Under the pieces are notes generated by a model. The model was not told the origin of the DNA, ran no database searches, and was given only the letters and a program-made list of their open reading frames with translations. From contig JAAOOA010000086.1 in NCBI GenBank assembly GCA_012861695.1, positions 557,501 to 621,500 of the forward strand: a stretch of DNA of 64,000 bases. The letters are read 5' to 3'. The DNA comes from Trematomus loennbergii. Lineage: Eukaryota > Chordata > Actinopteri > Perciformes > Nototheniidae. The translations under genes were made by a program, and so were the position numbers. Positions 23,205 through 36,439 of the stretch are shown one piece after another; within the stretch, counting starts at the first letter, position 1; each line of letters starts with the position of its first letter.

Positions 23205-26015
23205 AATAATTTATAAATGGTTACAAGTTAAGTTAAAGCCTTTTATTGTCATTGTACACAGAGTATAATGAGATTCAGAGTGCAACTCTGTCCCGGTGTG
23301 CAAAAAATACAAACCATACAGAACACTAAAAAAAACACGGCCATAGGACAGACACCATAAACAATCATACGGGGAATAAATAGTTACAAATATTGATATA
23401 AAAATAGTATATAAAGTGCATTCAAAGTGTGTGTATATGTGAGACTGGTTACGGTTGTTGCATTATGTGTGGTGGTTAAGCAGCCTGACGGCCCAGGGGT
23501 AGAAACTGTTTTTGAGTCTGTCTGTCCGTGACTTGAAGCTCCTGTATCTTCTCCCAGAAGGCAGGAGAGAGAACAGTCTGTGACCTGGGTGAGAGCTGTC
23601 CTTTATTATTTTGTTAGCTCTGTTGCGGCAGCGGGAGGTGGAGATGTGCTCCAGAGAGGCAGGGGGCAGCCGATGGTTTTCTCTGCCATCCTGATCACTC
23701 TCTGCAGGGCTTTCTTGTCCGCAGCTGAGCATCCTGCATACCACCCAGAGATGGAGTATGACAGCACGCTCTCGATGGTCGCCCGGTAGAAGGACACCAG
23801 CAGCTTCTTGTTCAGTCGGTTTCTCCGAAGCACCCTCAGGAAGTGTAGTCGCTGCTGGGCCTTCTTAACTGCTGCAGTGGTGTGTTCTGTCCAGCTGAGG
23901 CTCTCCGAAATGTGAACCCCCAGGAACTTAAAGGTGGAGACCCTCTCCACTCTCTCTCCATTGAGGTGAAGGGGGGCGTGTACTGGACGGTGCTTTCTGA
24001 AGTCTATGATGATTTATTTTGTTTTGCTTTTGTTCAGATGTAGGTTGTTAGCTGAACACCACGCCGACAGCTTCAGGATCTCGTCTCTGTATGCCGACTC
24101 GTCGGCTCCCTTATATATTTGGCCGACCACAGTGGTGTCATCTGCAAATTGTATAATGGAGTTGGAGGGGTGGGTGGGAGAGCAGTCGTGTGTGTAGAGT
24201 GTGTAGAGTAGCGGGCTCAGCACGCTGCCCTGCGGGGAGCCAGTGCTGAGGGTGCGGATGGAGGAGCAATAAGGGCCTATTTTCACTGTCTGAGGACGGT
24301 CTGTTAGGAAATGATTAATCCAGGCGCATAAGATGGGGGGAAACCTAGGCTTGACAGTTTTTCCACTAGTATGTCAGGTATGATGGTGTTAAAAGCTGAG
24401 CTAAAATCGACAAACAGCATCCTTATATAGTTGCCTGGGCCTTCTAGGTGGCTCACAGCTGTGTGAAGGACCGTGGCGATGGCATCATCCGTGGATCTGT
24501 TGGCTCTGTAGGCAAACTGATAAGGGTCGAGGGAGGGTGGGAGGCTGGCTTTGATGTAGTCGGCTATCAGTCTTTCGAAAAATTTCATCACCGCCAATGT
24601 TAGGGCTATGGGCCTGTAGTCGTTGAGCTCTCTGACTGGTGTCTTTTTGGGGACAGGAATGATGGTAGCCGATTTCAGACAGGATGGAATGCAAGCTTGT
24701 GACAGGGACAGGTTGAATATCCTGGCCAGGACCCCTGAGAGCTGGTCAGCACAAGCTTTGAGTACTTTGCCGAGTACTCCATCGGGTCCTGCGGCTTTTC
24801 CAGGATTCACAGACCTCAGCTTCACCTGATGTTCTTTGAGAGTGGGAGGCGGTATGGAGCTGGTAGTTTGCAGGGACAGAGGCAGAGTAGAAAAGTGGGG
24901 GGGTCTGCTAGCCTCAAAGCGGGCAAAGAAGTGGTTTAGCTCCTCTGCAAGGTGGGCGTCAGCTCTAGTAGTGCCAGGTGTTTTGCCCTTATAGTTGGTT
25001 AGCTGGTGAAGGCCCTGCCAAACCGCGTTGTTATGAGCGAGATTCTCCTCCACTTTTCCCTTGTAGTCCTCCTTCGCAGCCTTGATGCCTCTCCTCAGGT
25101 TCGCCCTTGCCAAGCTGTACTGGGCTGCGTCCCTGACCTGAAGGCTGTGTCACGGGAGCTCAGGAGAGACCGCACCGCTCTTGTCATCCATGGTTTTTGG
25201 TTTGGGTAGACCCGAATGCGTTTTTCCACAGTTACAGTGTCTGTGCAGAACTTGATGTAGGATAAGACAGCCTCTGTGTGTTCCTCCAAGTCTGTCTGTT
25301 CAAATATGTCCCACGCTGTGTGTTCAAAGCAGTCTTGCAGTTGTGAGAGTGCCCCCTCAGGCCAGGTTCTGATATATTTGACCACCGGCTTGGTGTTACT
25401 TCTGAGGGGGGTGTAAACTGGGATGAGAAGCAGTGAGAGGTGGTCAGATAGACCTAAATGGGGGAGTGGTACTGCTCTGTAGGCATGCTTCAGGTTAGAA
25501 TACACCCGGTCCAGTGTATTCTTTCCTCTGGTGGTACATCGTACATGTTGTACAAATTTGGGAAGCACCTTTTTTAGACATGCATGATTGAAGTCTCCAG
25601 CTACAATATGAACTCTGTCGGGATGGGACCTCTGTTGTTTATTTATTAAGCTCTGGAGGTGGTGAAGTGCAATGCTGGCGTTAGCATCAGGTGGGATATA
25701 AACAGTGTTAATTATCACCCCCGTCAGCTCTCTGGGCAGGTAAAAGGGTCTGCACAGGATAGACATTACTTCCAGGTCAGGAGAGCAATGTGTATGTGTA
25801 ACCCTGCTGTCCATGCACCAGTCGTTGTGAAATAAACACACAGACAACCCCCTCGGCTCTTACCGGAAGCGCTGTTCCTGTCGAAGCGGTGGGTAGAGCG
25901 GCCTGGTAGCTGCACTGCTGCGTCCGGAATCCGCGAGTGTAGCCAGGATTCTGTGATGATCAACACACAGCAGTCGCGTACGTTCGTGTTAGCAGCTAGT
26001 AGTACCTCCAGTTAC
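23205..26015 (-). pseudogene. Rex1/CR1-group LINE: endonuclease + RT + 3' end
   Basis: Read on the minus strand. Endonuclease pieces: ESWLHSRIPDAAVQLPGRST (25,766-25,966), then VYIPPDANAS, VAGDFNHACL and LSDHLSLLLIP (25,095-25,847). The RT piece (24,304-25,113) has GKAAGPDGV, NDYRPIALT, YQFAYRANRSTDDAIA and LFVDFSSAFNTIIP; the next frame has [16 protein letters not shown] and the catalytic box FADDTTVVG; the last frames have FKFLGVHIS, HPGHRLFSLLPSGRRYRS and LKNSFYPWAVRLLN. I see four lesions: frameshifts near 25,840, 25,120 and 24,330 (the last in a homopolymer of G) and a TAA near 24,014. The 5' end is missing near 26,015. It is the best-preserved endonuclease-RT in the window. Confidence 0.9.
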
Positions 26016-26099
26016 TAAGACTGTATTTATCCAAGCTTTTCCAGTCTTTAAACCCCTCAAAGCATTTTTACTTTACTCAAATTAGCATTCAGACATCCA

Positions 26100-26275
26100 T
26101 ACAGAGGCTGAGGGAAACTAAAGTTCACACACCATCGGCCGTGCCATTGCGAGAAATGTGGGGTTAAGTGTCTTGCCCAAGGACACATTGACATGTTGAC
26201 TGCAGGGGCTTGTGATCGAATCACCAACCTTCTGATTGGTGGAGGACTGATCTACCTCCTTAGCCACAGCCAAAG
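26100..26275 (-). mobile_element. tRNA-derived SINE
   Basis: Read on the minus strand, ggctgtggctaaggaggtag resembles an A box (TGGCTNAGGNGGTAGA) and gattcgatcac, about 35 bp further, a B box (GGTTCGATYCC), the spacing of an RNA polymerase III promoter in a tRNA. It is followed by the tRNA-unrelated body (gtgtccttgggcaagacact). It is not a tRNA gene: the acceptor stem and anticodon arm do not fold. The B box has lost its usual GG start, so transcription competence is doubtful. Confidence 0.78.
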
Positions 26276-26990
26276 ACGTCTTTAAAAAAGAAATATATAT
26301 ATACGCCGCATCATTTCTCTCCAAAATGTAACTGCTGAGGCAACAAGGTTGGGTCTCAGTGAGACTGTACAGAACACGGTCGGTGAATGCAAAATGGAGC
26401 ACAGCTGCTTTGACCTGAGCATGATAATACAATTAATGAATTCCATAAATTGTTCACCTTTCCAGCAACAGCGTTAACAAACAGCCTTTTGGTAGATTTG
26501 TATTCAGCCATGTCCTCTGTATGAAGTCATTTCATTGGTACAGGAACCCCATCACTGGCCCATGATGGAGACATCCATCACTCGGCATGTGTGTCTGCAC
26601 AGGAACATTAGTGCACCAGCTTAATGTACTCTTAGATGTATAAATCTGTCTGTGTGTTCTGTGTGCATTGCAGCCGCTCTAAATATGGATGCCCTGACCT
26701 TTCCATGAGAAGCACTGAATCCTGCCGGAGGCTCTGATCTCTTATCGATTCTGCCTCTTAAGTGCACTTCTGCTATGAAGGGAGATGGAGATGAAGAGGC
26801 TTCAGAATATCCAGTGTAAGATAGAACAGAACAGCTCAATATATGGAAAATGGACCAGGTTACAGTGTTGATCAGGTAGAAAATAAATCAGCCCCTGGCC
26901 CGACTTCAACATTTAATGATCCGGGTGCACTCATACTCACTGTGTAACACGAGTGAAAAATCAACTGCACCAGTGCTACCTGTTTTATAC
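26276..26990. other. Unassigned sequence
   Basis: Nothing recognisable apart from a short (AT)n at 26,297. Confidence 0.45.
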
Positions 26991-27358
26991 TTAAAGGGGA
27001 CCTATCATGCAAAATGCACTTTTGTACGTCTTTTATACATGAATATGTGTCCCCGGTGTTCCAGGGAACTCACCAAGTGTCAGAAAACACAACCCTCTCT
27101 CTTTTCCTACATACCCAAATCTCTAAAAACGGGGCTACAACGGATCTGATAAAAACTGATCCAGATTTGAACATTTCTTTGACGTCAGGACGGAAGAGCT
27201 GACCTATCAGGGGAATGAGAGGTTGCCGTGGTATGGTAACAGCATGGTAACACGACGCTCGTAACTCGGCCCCCTCCTTTGCAGGGGGGCGTGGTCAGCT
27301 GCAGCGCATGCAAAGACAGGGTGGAGGAGAGCACACTAAACAAATAGACCGGAAGTGC
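26991..27358. mobile_element. Left part of a TTAA-flanked MITE
   Basis: TTAA (26,991-26,994) precedes AGGGGACCTATCATGC, identical to the terminus of the 2-kb element at 48,100-50,086. The first 200 bp align with the reverse complement of 49,880-50,086. The right end is not found: homology stops before repeat copy B. TTAA outside the end suggests a piggyBac-like target preference. Confidence 0.7.
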
Positions 27359-28402
27359 TTTAAAACCAGTTAAGCCCCGAGCTTGTTATTCAGGCCTCAG
27401 GCTCGAAAATGACATTCTCAGAACAAATGACAATATCTTCGCTTCTATAAAGGGGTAAATTAATAAACTTTTTTCTCAAAGCAATGATAAACCTGTGAGT
27501 TGGATGTAGAAAAGTCAGAATCAATATTGAATTTTTTATTTTAAAGTAAATTCAGATTGAACATAGTAAAAAAATGTAAGTTATAGTGTCCGTCCAAAAA
27601 AACAAACATTACTTATAGTGAAAACCACCCTTGAATGATGGGATAGTAGACTAAAAGCTTTAGGAATCCAAACTATAACATATAATAAGTACCCTGTATC
27701 AAGATTGATGCTAAACAAGTGACATTTGACCTTTTTAGAGAGGTTTAGCAAAAAACAAACACCTTTGGGGTCATTTGGGTGGATTTGCCGTTTCTCTGGA
27801 ACCCATTGGTCGATTTTGGTGATCTCTTTTGAACCGTTAGAGCCAATATAATCGAAGGGGAAGTTCCACACACACGTTACCATTGAGGAGTGAGTGTGAC
27901 GCGCACGCAGTCGAAAGCTATGTTACGCACTGAAAACTGAAACCTAGGCTCAAACTAGTAAATATGAAGATGGATTATCAGTAATCATTTCAAAGTGACA
28001 CAGACACATTGGATTAACCATTGGATTAACCTTCAGCAGCGTTTTTATCGTTTTGATGCCATTGAACACAACTTTTGATCAGAACAACAGCTAAGGTAAG
28101 AATATCTCTGTGTTTCCTCCGTGAACTACGTGTTGTGATGTCTGTTTTGCTTCCCCTGTTGCGAGTTCTGATCGCTCAGTGATGATACTTATATGTCTGG
28201 AATCTGTGGAATCTCAGTTTGCTAATCGATCTTGTTTGTGCAGATCCGATAAGTAATAAGGGTATTTTACCTTGAGTTCTGTGCTAACTGTGTTAGCATT
28301 TTTTGGCTCAGGGCTAATTCAGAGCCTTTGTTATTACCCTTATGTTTCGTTTTGCTAAAAATGGTTAATATTGTCTGATAGCTGAGTTTAAAACCAGTTA
28401 AG
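27359..28402 (-). repeat. Unclassified interspersed repeat, copy B, with 16-bp flanking direct repeat
   Basis: The body (27,375-28,386) is the reverse-orientation counterpart of copy A at 2 kb. An exact direct repeat, tttaaaaccagttaag, occurs at 27,359-27,374 and 28,387-28,402, like a target duplication from a retroposition or long-TSD event; however, part of it (gttaag) is also found at the same edge in copy A, so it may belong to the element. The minus frame 27,581-27,883 contains LNLSKKVKCHLF.INLDTGYL, as in copy A. Class unknown. Confidence 0.7.
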
Positions 28403-28744
28403 GTGGTTAATCAGGCAAACTGGTTTTAACAGTCAAAGTAATCCTCACTGGTACTTTTTAGTGTTCACCAGCAAACCATTTTTGTTAAAAAAAAATTATT
28501 TTCCCTTAGTAACTCATTGTTTACACAATATGTCCAAATAATGAAAGAATCTTCCCATATTTCCATTGTTTAAACAAATGTCAAAGTATCAAGAAGAATG
28601 TGTAAGACAACACTTTAACAGATGAGTTTATACTATGGTCTGGCTCTATGAACGGGTGCATGATGGTCAACTCTTAAGAATAAACTAATCCTTGTGGCTC
28701 AGATGGTTTATGTCCTTATTATGGCCATTTTACTAATTTCATAA
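28403..28744. other. Unassigned sequence
   Basis: AT-rich, nothing recognisable. Confidence 0.4.
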
Positions 28745-29620
<876 letters not shown>

Positions 29621-30480
29621 GGGATGGGTATCGTTAAGGTTTTAACGGTACTACTACTTTTATCGATACCGCTTATCGGTCCGGTCTTTTATCGGTATCT
29701 CTTTTGGAGAGAAAAACGAGGTAAACTAACTATATGTTGTATGTCAGGGACTACGGATGGAAATTAGCTCAAAGCTAAAATCCGGCATATTTACACTTGA
29801 AGCATTATTTGTCTAAAGTGTTCATTAATGTGCATTGTCCCTATTCAAATAAACGATTAAATGAAAAATGAAAATAAACAAATAGTGAACAAAACTAACA
29901 TTGCTTTTTATTTCAATTAAATACATAATATTTCACATCAAAAGAAACAACAATGTTTAAACAAATCGTATTAAATAATCTGATGACAGAACTGTAAACA
30001 GAACAGGGTGTTGCATAATAAATATATTAAAATAATTTAGTTTAATGTTTAAATCCTCAGACCTCTCCCCCGCGGGACCGCGCATCATCATAACCTCTGC
30101 AGCGCATCAATCTGCTGCTGACGCGCCACATTCGGAATGGCTGAGGGAAGCTCTCTAGCGGAGAATACAGCATTTTCAATAACACTTCCTCAAGAGCGAA
30201 ATCCAACGTCTGGGAGGCTTTTGGTGTCATCCTAGATGGAGAACATAACCAACACATGCTGATCCAATATGCAACTGGTGTTAATAATTGCATGTTTTCA
30301 CTGCTCATAGGATATGCGGGTTCGGGTCGGGTTGCGGATCTTGTGCCGACGGGTCGGGTTGCGGAACTAATTGGCAATATGTGCGGGTAGCGGTGCGGGT
30401 TCGGTATTGCACGTCGCGGGTGCGGGGCGGGAGGGTCTTGAAAATCAGACCCGTGCAGGACTCTGGTCTGTGGTAGGGAA
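29621..30480. mobile_element. Probable remnant(s) of hAT-type elements
   Basis: gggatgggtatcgttaagg followed by repeated atcgatacc/atcggt phrases (29,621-29,700) resembles the terminus of a known type of fish hAT element. 30,290-30,470 is a separate GC-rich block of cgggt/gcggg words ending near cagacccgtgcaggac, typical of another hAT-type end. I could not pair either with its opposite terminus, and the 160-codon minus frame (30,057-30,539) shows no transposase motif. Confidence 0.45.
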
Positions 30481-31639
30481 AAATTAAAGATAACGAATAA
30501 AGTATTTAGATTCTCTTTCACAGATAATTGATCTGTCATGATCAGACTTGATTTCCTATTCAGATCTGATGCAGTCCAGTGAACAGGCTTTAACCAGTTT
30601 GTTTTTATACAAACCAGCTTAACCCACTTAGCATTATGACAAGCTCTGGCAAAACTAAATTAGCAATATAACATATGAATAATATAATAATGTCTTTGTT
30701 CATAAAGTAACTGAGCCACTAGTTTCTGTAAGGCTGTAAGCATATTACTACAGAGTCAAGTCTAACAACGTGAAGGGGATCAGATTTCTGAAGATCAGCA
30801 GGGCACATGTTGGGTTGTTGGACTCAGGTTCATGTGTTTGGGGTGGCGAGACGAGACATTGAGTTATTGAGATGACATTGAGCGTCTGCACTGAACCATT
30901 GCAATGTGATAAACGTACACAGCACTGCACATAAAGTGAAAATGTAGCCTGAGCATTTTACCCACCCTAGTGTCAGGAGCAGTGGACAGCTATTGTGAAC
31001 TTAAGACTTTGCAAAAACGAATGGATTCTGGCTTTGGTTGCAAGTAAACACGCTGATCTCAGGAGCTCCTGTCTCCAGTCTCTTCTGAAGTGACCAGAAT
31101 GTATACAGAAGACACAACAATACCCAACTTGCTGAAGGACTCCTCATCAGTGCCTATGAGGTGAACTGGCCCCTCTCAAAGTATTAGTTTGCACATTGTA
31201 TTGGTTTCATCCAGCTGTAGCCCCTGATCATCACATTAGAAGGGCAACCCAGAAATAAATTGTGCACATGTGTGTGTCCTCCTGATAATTCCAATATTCT
31301 CTCTCTATTACACTGTATACAGATACATATTAAACCAATGTAACACCATTATTACATCCATCAAACACGTTATTACTCTTTAAAAACACACCTCTTTTGC
31401 TCAGTTTTGTTCTCCACCAACCACAGAGGGAAATATCAGTCTCTTTAGCTGCTAAATGCTTCACTTTTCACCAGCTGACTGCTCGTCTGCAGTTCTCTGA
31501 GCAATCAGACAACAGTTGACAAAGACTCACAGGAAGTCTGCTCCAAACCAAAAGGAGAGCTGAAACAAGCCTCACAGGATGTGCTGCAGAGATCAGAGCG
31601 CTTCTTTGTTTGTGTGAACGTCTTTTGATGTTTGTGCTC
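30481..31639. other. Unassigned sequence
   Basis: No recognisable motif. Confidence 0.45.
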
Positions 31640-31935
31640 TTATTAGTGGATATCAGAATCAGAATACCTTTATTAGTCCCACAGAGGGGACATTTGCATT
31701 GTTACAGCAGGAAAGAGCCACAGACAGCTTAATGTTACATATGTTAAAAAAGTTATGATATCATACAAATATAATTAAAAAAAATAAAACTAAAGAAAAA
31801 ATACTTTTCAAAATACAAATCCTGTAACAGTTCTTAGGATTTAGCAGCCAGGTATATATTACACAGTTATTAATGGCATATGTATATAATGTATATATTG
31901 CACATATAGCACATATTGCACATAGTTTGATGGCA
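31640..31935 (-). repeat. Rex1-type LINE 3' UTR (copy 1)
   Basis: Starts cagaatacctttattagtcc and ends in the phrase around attgcacatatagcacatat. The last 100 bp closely match 33,836-33,925, which belongs to the Rex1 copy on the far side of the inserted L2. Confidence 0.8.
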
Positions 31936-33770
31936 TAAGTTTCTTACATTTTGTATTGAAAAAGTATCTGCTCTTAGGCTAGCCCACACGTGCTACCCCA
32001 GATCCTGCTCCTTTTCTGTGCCCTGCTGTCCTCGACCACTTTGAGCCTGTATCCCTCTCTTCTCTCTCGGATGTAGTCAAGCACCTGCGGCCGACAAACT
32101 GCACCTCAGACAGCATTCCCTCTCGCCTTCTCAGAGATGTTTTTGATTCAGTTGGAGCAAGTATTTTATTACTTTTAAACACCTCTCTTAGCTCAGGATG
32201 TGTCCCAGCTGCCTTCAAACATGCCGTGGTTAAGCCACTACTTAAAAAGAAAAATCTCGACCCTCCATTCTCGCAAATTTTAGGCCCATCTCCCAGCTAC
32301 CTTTTTTATCAAAAGCCCTGGAGCGAGTAGTCTACGCCCAGCTGCAGTCTTTTTTAACCATCCATGGAATCCATGAAAAGTTTCAGTCTGGCTTCAAACC
32401 CATGCACAGCACTGAAACAGCCCTTTTAAGAGTTTTTAATGATCTGCTCCTAGCCGCCGACTCAGGTAGCCCAGCTGTCTTGGTGCTGTTAGACCTGACA
32501 GCTGCCTTTGACACTGTGGACCATAGCATCCTGCTGTCACGGCTTGAACAGTCCGCTGGCATCACAGGCTCTGCCCTTGCATGGTTCAGGTCCTACCTGA
32601 CAGACCGTAGCTTCTCAGTACAGCTAGGTGCCTTCTCCTCTGCCAAAGCCCCTCTTACCTGTGGGGTTCCCCAAGGCTCGATTCTGGGCCCCATCCTTTT
32701 TCTACTGTACATACTGCCCCTAGGTTCAATTCTCACAAAAACAACATCCCTTCCACTGCTACGCCGACGATGTACAGATCTATCTGCCACTCAATTCAAA
32801 TGTAAACTCTACAGCATTGATGGACTGCTTAGCAGAGATAAAATCCTGGCTGAGCCAAAATTCCTCAACCTCAACGAGAGCAAGACTGAGGTATCTTTTT
32901 TGGACCCCAACCTCCAGCCTCTCCGGTTGATATTCTGGGCCTCAAAAAAATATCCTCCCCTCTGTCATGAACCTTGGAGTGACCTTCATAGCACTTTTAA
33001 ATTCGATAAGCAGGTCAGCACCGTAGTCAAAACCTGCTTTTTTAAATGACTATTGGCCAAACCAAGTCGTTTTATCTTTTAAGACTGGAAAGGGTTATTA
33101 ACGCCTTTGTTACCTCGAGACTGGACTATTGCAACGCTCTGTATGTGGGTATGGACCAGGCCTCAATTAAACGCCTGCAGCTAGTCCAAAACGCAGCTGC
33201 ACGTTTGCTGACTGGCCACAAAAAGCGTGACCACATCACCCCAATTCTGGCCTCACTACACTGGCTTCCAGTTCGGTTCAGAATTGATTTTAAAATCCTT
33301 TTATTTGTTTTTAAAGCACTAAATGGGCTGGCTCCGGCCTATATAGCTGAACTCCTCCAGCGCTACACCCCAGCCAGAGCTTTAAGGTCTGCTGACCAGC
33401 TGCTGCTGGTAGTGCCCAAGACCAGGCTAAAACCCGAGGGCACCGAGCCTTCGCAGCAGCTGGCCCTAGGCTCTGGAACACTCTGCCCCTCCATGTGAGG
33501 TCGGCCCAGACCCTAGGGGTTTTTAAATCTACACTAAAAACACACTTCTTCTCCTGGCCTTTCTAGTTAGAGCGGAGCACGACTCCTGACTTTTCCTGTG
33601 TTTTTTTTTTTTTTATATATCTGTTGTAATTTATTGTCTTTTATTGTGATTGTAGTAATGTGTTTTTATGATTGTAGTTTTATTACATGTACAGCACTTT
33701 GGCCGACCAAAAATCGCTTTTAAATGTGCTTTATAAATAAAACTTGATTTGATTTGATTTGAATTTAACT
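31936..33770 (+). pseudogene. L2-type LINE, 5'-truncated second copy
   Basis: Begins ataagtttcttacatttt, the point corresponding to 18,092 in the first L2 copy, and runs to the same TGATT-repeat tail (about 33,745-33,763). The RT palm frame (32,402-33,049) keeps [16 protein letters not shown] and [15 protein letters not shown], but the YADD box is shifted out of frame near 32,740. The C-terminal frame (33,046-33,498) is almost identical to that of copy 1. 5' truncation is usual for target-primed insertion. No short target duplication is obvious because both flanks are Rex1 3' UTR. Confidence 0.92.
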
Positions 33771-35215
33771 GCAGCAAGTTACACAATTTACAAGATACAA
33801 AATGCAACAAACACAAACACACCTTGTAACGGTTCTAATGATTAGCAGCCAGGTATAAATTACACAGTTATTAACGGCATATATATATATTGCACATATA
33901 GCACATATTGTACATAGTTGATTGGTATTTAGCAGCAAGGGGTGTTATATTCTGTGTTGTGGTGTGTGTAGGGGAGGGGGGAGGGGGGTCTACTAGGGCT
34001 GTGCTGGTTGTATAGTCTGACTGCTGCAGGAAGGAAGGACCTGCGGTATCTCTCCGTGTGACAGCTGGGGTGCAGCAGCCTGTCGCTGAAGGAGTGCACA
34101 GTGAGGACAGGGTGTCCTGGAGGGGGTGGGACATATTGTCCAGCAGGGAGGACAGCTTGGCTGCCATTCTCCTGTCTCCCACCACCTCCACAGTGTCCAG
34201 AGGACTCCCCAGGACAGAGCTGGCCTTCCTTACCAGTCTGTTCAGTCTCTTCCCGTCAGCAGCCGAGATGCTGCTGCCCCAGCAGGCCACACCATAGAAA
34301 ATGGCTGATGCCACAACAGAGTCGTAAAAAGTCTGAAGGAGTGTCCCCTGCACCCCAAAATACCTCATTCTCCTCAGCAGAAAGAGTCTGCTCTGTCCCT
34401 TCTTGTACAGAGCAGCAGAATTATCAGTCCAGTCCAGTTTATTGTTCAGGTGAACACCCAGGTATTTGTAAATTTCACAATCTCAATGTCCGCTCCCTGG
34501 ATGTTCACTGGTGTCGGGGGGGGAGTGTTGGCGCCGTCTGAAATCCACCACCAGTTCCTTGGTCTTCCCTGCGTTGAGCTGGAGGTCGTTCCTCTGGCAC
34601 CAGAGGGGAAGTCCTGCGCCAGCTCCCTGTACTCCCTGTTGTCCTCGTTGGAGATGAGGCCAACGATGGCGGAGTCGTCAGAGAACTTCTGCAGGTGACA
34701 GGTAGCAGTTATGTGTGTGAAGTCTGCAGTGTAGAGGGTGAAGAGAGAAACGGTGCCAGCACCGTCCCCTGGGGGGCCCCCGTACTGCTGATGAACCTTG
34801 AACCTTGAACCTTGAACCTTGATTGACACTCCCTGGTCCTCACATACTGTGGGCGGTTGTGAGGTAGTCCAGGATCCAGGAGGTTAGGTGGTGATCCATC
34901 CCCGAGAGCTGCAGCTTGTCCCCCAGGAGCAGGGGCTGGATGATGTTGAAGGCACTGGAGAAATCAAAGAACATGATCCTCACAGTGCCCCCCCCCCAGG
35001 CTTCTCCAGGTGGGAGAGGGACCTCTGCAGCAGGTAGATGACGGCGTCATCCACCCCGATGGCAGGCATCCATTGATGGTCCCACAAGGGGCCGGAGGTG
35101 TACAAGGACCAGCCTCTCCAGGGTATATCTCGTCTATCAGAACCATTGTACACAACGGTAGCACCATCGGTTCCTGAGGGGCCCGGGGGGGGCCTTCAAG
35201 CAGGACGCTTGAAGT
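33771..35215 (-). pseudogene. Rex1/Babar LINE, RT to 3' UTR (copy 2)
   Basis: Minus-strand frames give MFFDFSSAFNIIQP (about 34,930-34,975), the catalytic-type box KFSDDSAIVGLI (34,446-34,829 frame), and the C-terminal region SAIFYGVACWGSSISAADGK then RLNRLVRKASSVLGSP (33,871-34,368). The DNA near 34,374-34,400 (cctcagcagaaagagtctgc) and near 34,945 matches well-known conserved Rex1 RT stretches, which fixes the family. Three or more frameshifts, and a 7-bp tandem repeat inside the RT at about 34,793-34,822, inactivate it. The 5' end is lost near 35,215, and the distal 3' UTR is cut by the L2 tail at 33,770. Confidence 0.88.
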
Positions 35216-35284
35216 TCAGAGCTGTAGAACAGTAGGTCAAAGAGACAGAAGGAAGTGGTTCAGTATTACACAGGGAGCCACGCT

Positions 35285-35940
35285 GTATTACACACTGCAT
35301 TGATACTGAAATAACTGTGGTACACTATCAGTGATACATGGAATTAACCCTGTTGAATTTATGCTGATTTTAGTATCAGCATTAGAAAAGCAATCATATT
35401 CAAATTTATTTATATAGTCCGACAGATTACATATTCTCGGGGGGCTTTTTAAGAACCTATTCAAGTTTTTTTCTATTTTAAAGATCTTTATAGTCTGCCA
35501 TGCTAACAATTTGCCTGATTTATCACCTCGTTCATAGAAAGTTTGTTTGAGTCTTAAAAGACTAGAGGCAGCCCTAAAAGCTGACAGTTTATCATCTATC
35601 ATATTCAGCTCTCAAAATTAGTAACTCATTTCCAAAATCTTTACTGAAGAGTTTTATCTTGTTTTGCAATCTTAATCCCCGCTCTCGTATAACCTGTGTA
35701 ACTAATAATATGTCCTCTCAGGACATCTTTAAAATCTTCCCATCTCGTTCAGGCAGAGGTTTGTGTAGTATTTATTTCAAACAACTCGTCTATCTGTCCT
35801 CCTATACTTTACAAATTATTTATTGATCTTGCAGCCATTCGTGCTGGAAATGCTATCTAGGTGGGTCCTTTGCCAATGTTTATGCACATAGATTAGATTA
35901 CAGGGCGCATGATCCGAGATAACAATATTATCATTAAAGC
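35285..35940 (-). pseudogene. L1/Tx1-type ORF2 fragment (endonuclease-RT linker)
   Basis: On the minus strand 35,290-35,600 reads LSAFRAASSLLRLKQTFYER then GDKSGKLLAWQ, the L1 linker box (LLRLKQxFYExGxKAGKLLA). Upstream, in changing frames, one reads TRWEDFKDVLRGHIISYTG, the WE.FK...RG.IISY box. No endonuclease, RT palm or 3' tail accompanies it. It lies close to the L1 of 36.4-51.4 kb but overlaps a box retained there, so it is a separate copy. Confidence 0.72.
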
Positions 35941-35944
35941 AATT

Positions 35945-36140
35945 TAGAATTTAATAATAATAATAATAGATACAATTTGTATAGCGCCTTTCAAGGGACC
36001 CAAGGCCGCTTTACATGGTGAACAAACAAACAAACAAACAAAAGGGCACTTTAGACCGCAATTCTGAGGAAATCCAAAAAGGAATCTATTCGAGAGAAGG
36101 TCTTGAATGTGTTTGCAAGTGGTTTCAATTCTCTCCATAT
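35945..36140 (-). repeat. L2-type LINE 3' end
   Basis: (TAA)n at 35,953-35,968 followed by tatagcgcctttcaagggac and cttgggtcc-complement phrases matches the 3' UTR at 6,330-6,417 in reverse. Coding sequence is absent. Confidence 0.75.
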
Positions 36141-36439
36141 ATCTAATACCTTAATTCTTTAATACAATCATGTATTACCATTCTTCACCTGGTATGAGAC
36201 TGATCTGGTCCTGTGGATCTATCTAGAGTTTAACATAAAGTTAAAACTCAGGGCTTTTTAATCTGTACACACACGTCCTTTAAGAAATCCTGTGCTGATG
36301 AACTCCATCACATAAAGGCTTTTATGCATTTTTCTCAATCTAGAGAGGTGTTTTTAATACATTTAAATGAGTATGACTGATGATGTTGTAACATGAGCAG
36401 CTGCTCCCAGGAGAACAGACAGAAACACAGTAGAAATAT
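36141..36439. other. Unassigned sequence
   Basis: Nothing recognisable before the L1 3' end. Confidence 0.4.

Noticed and set aside
26100..26275. tRNA gene on the minus strand
   Set aside because: A and B box-like motifs are present but no cloverleaf; followed by a SINE body.
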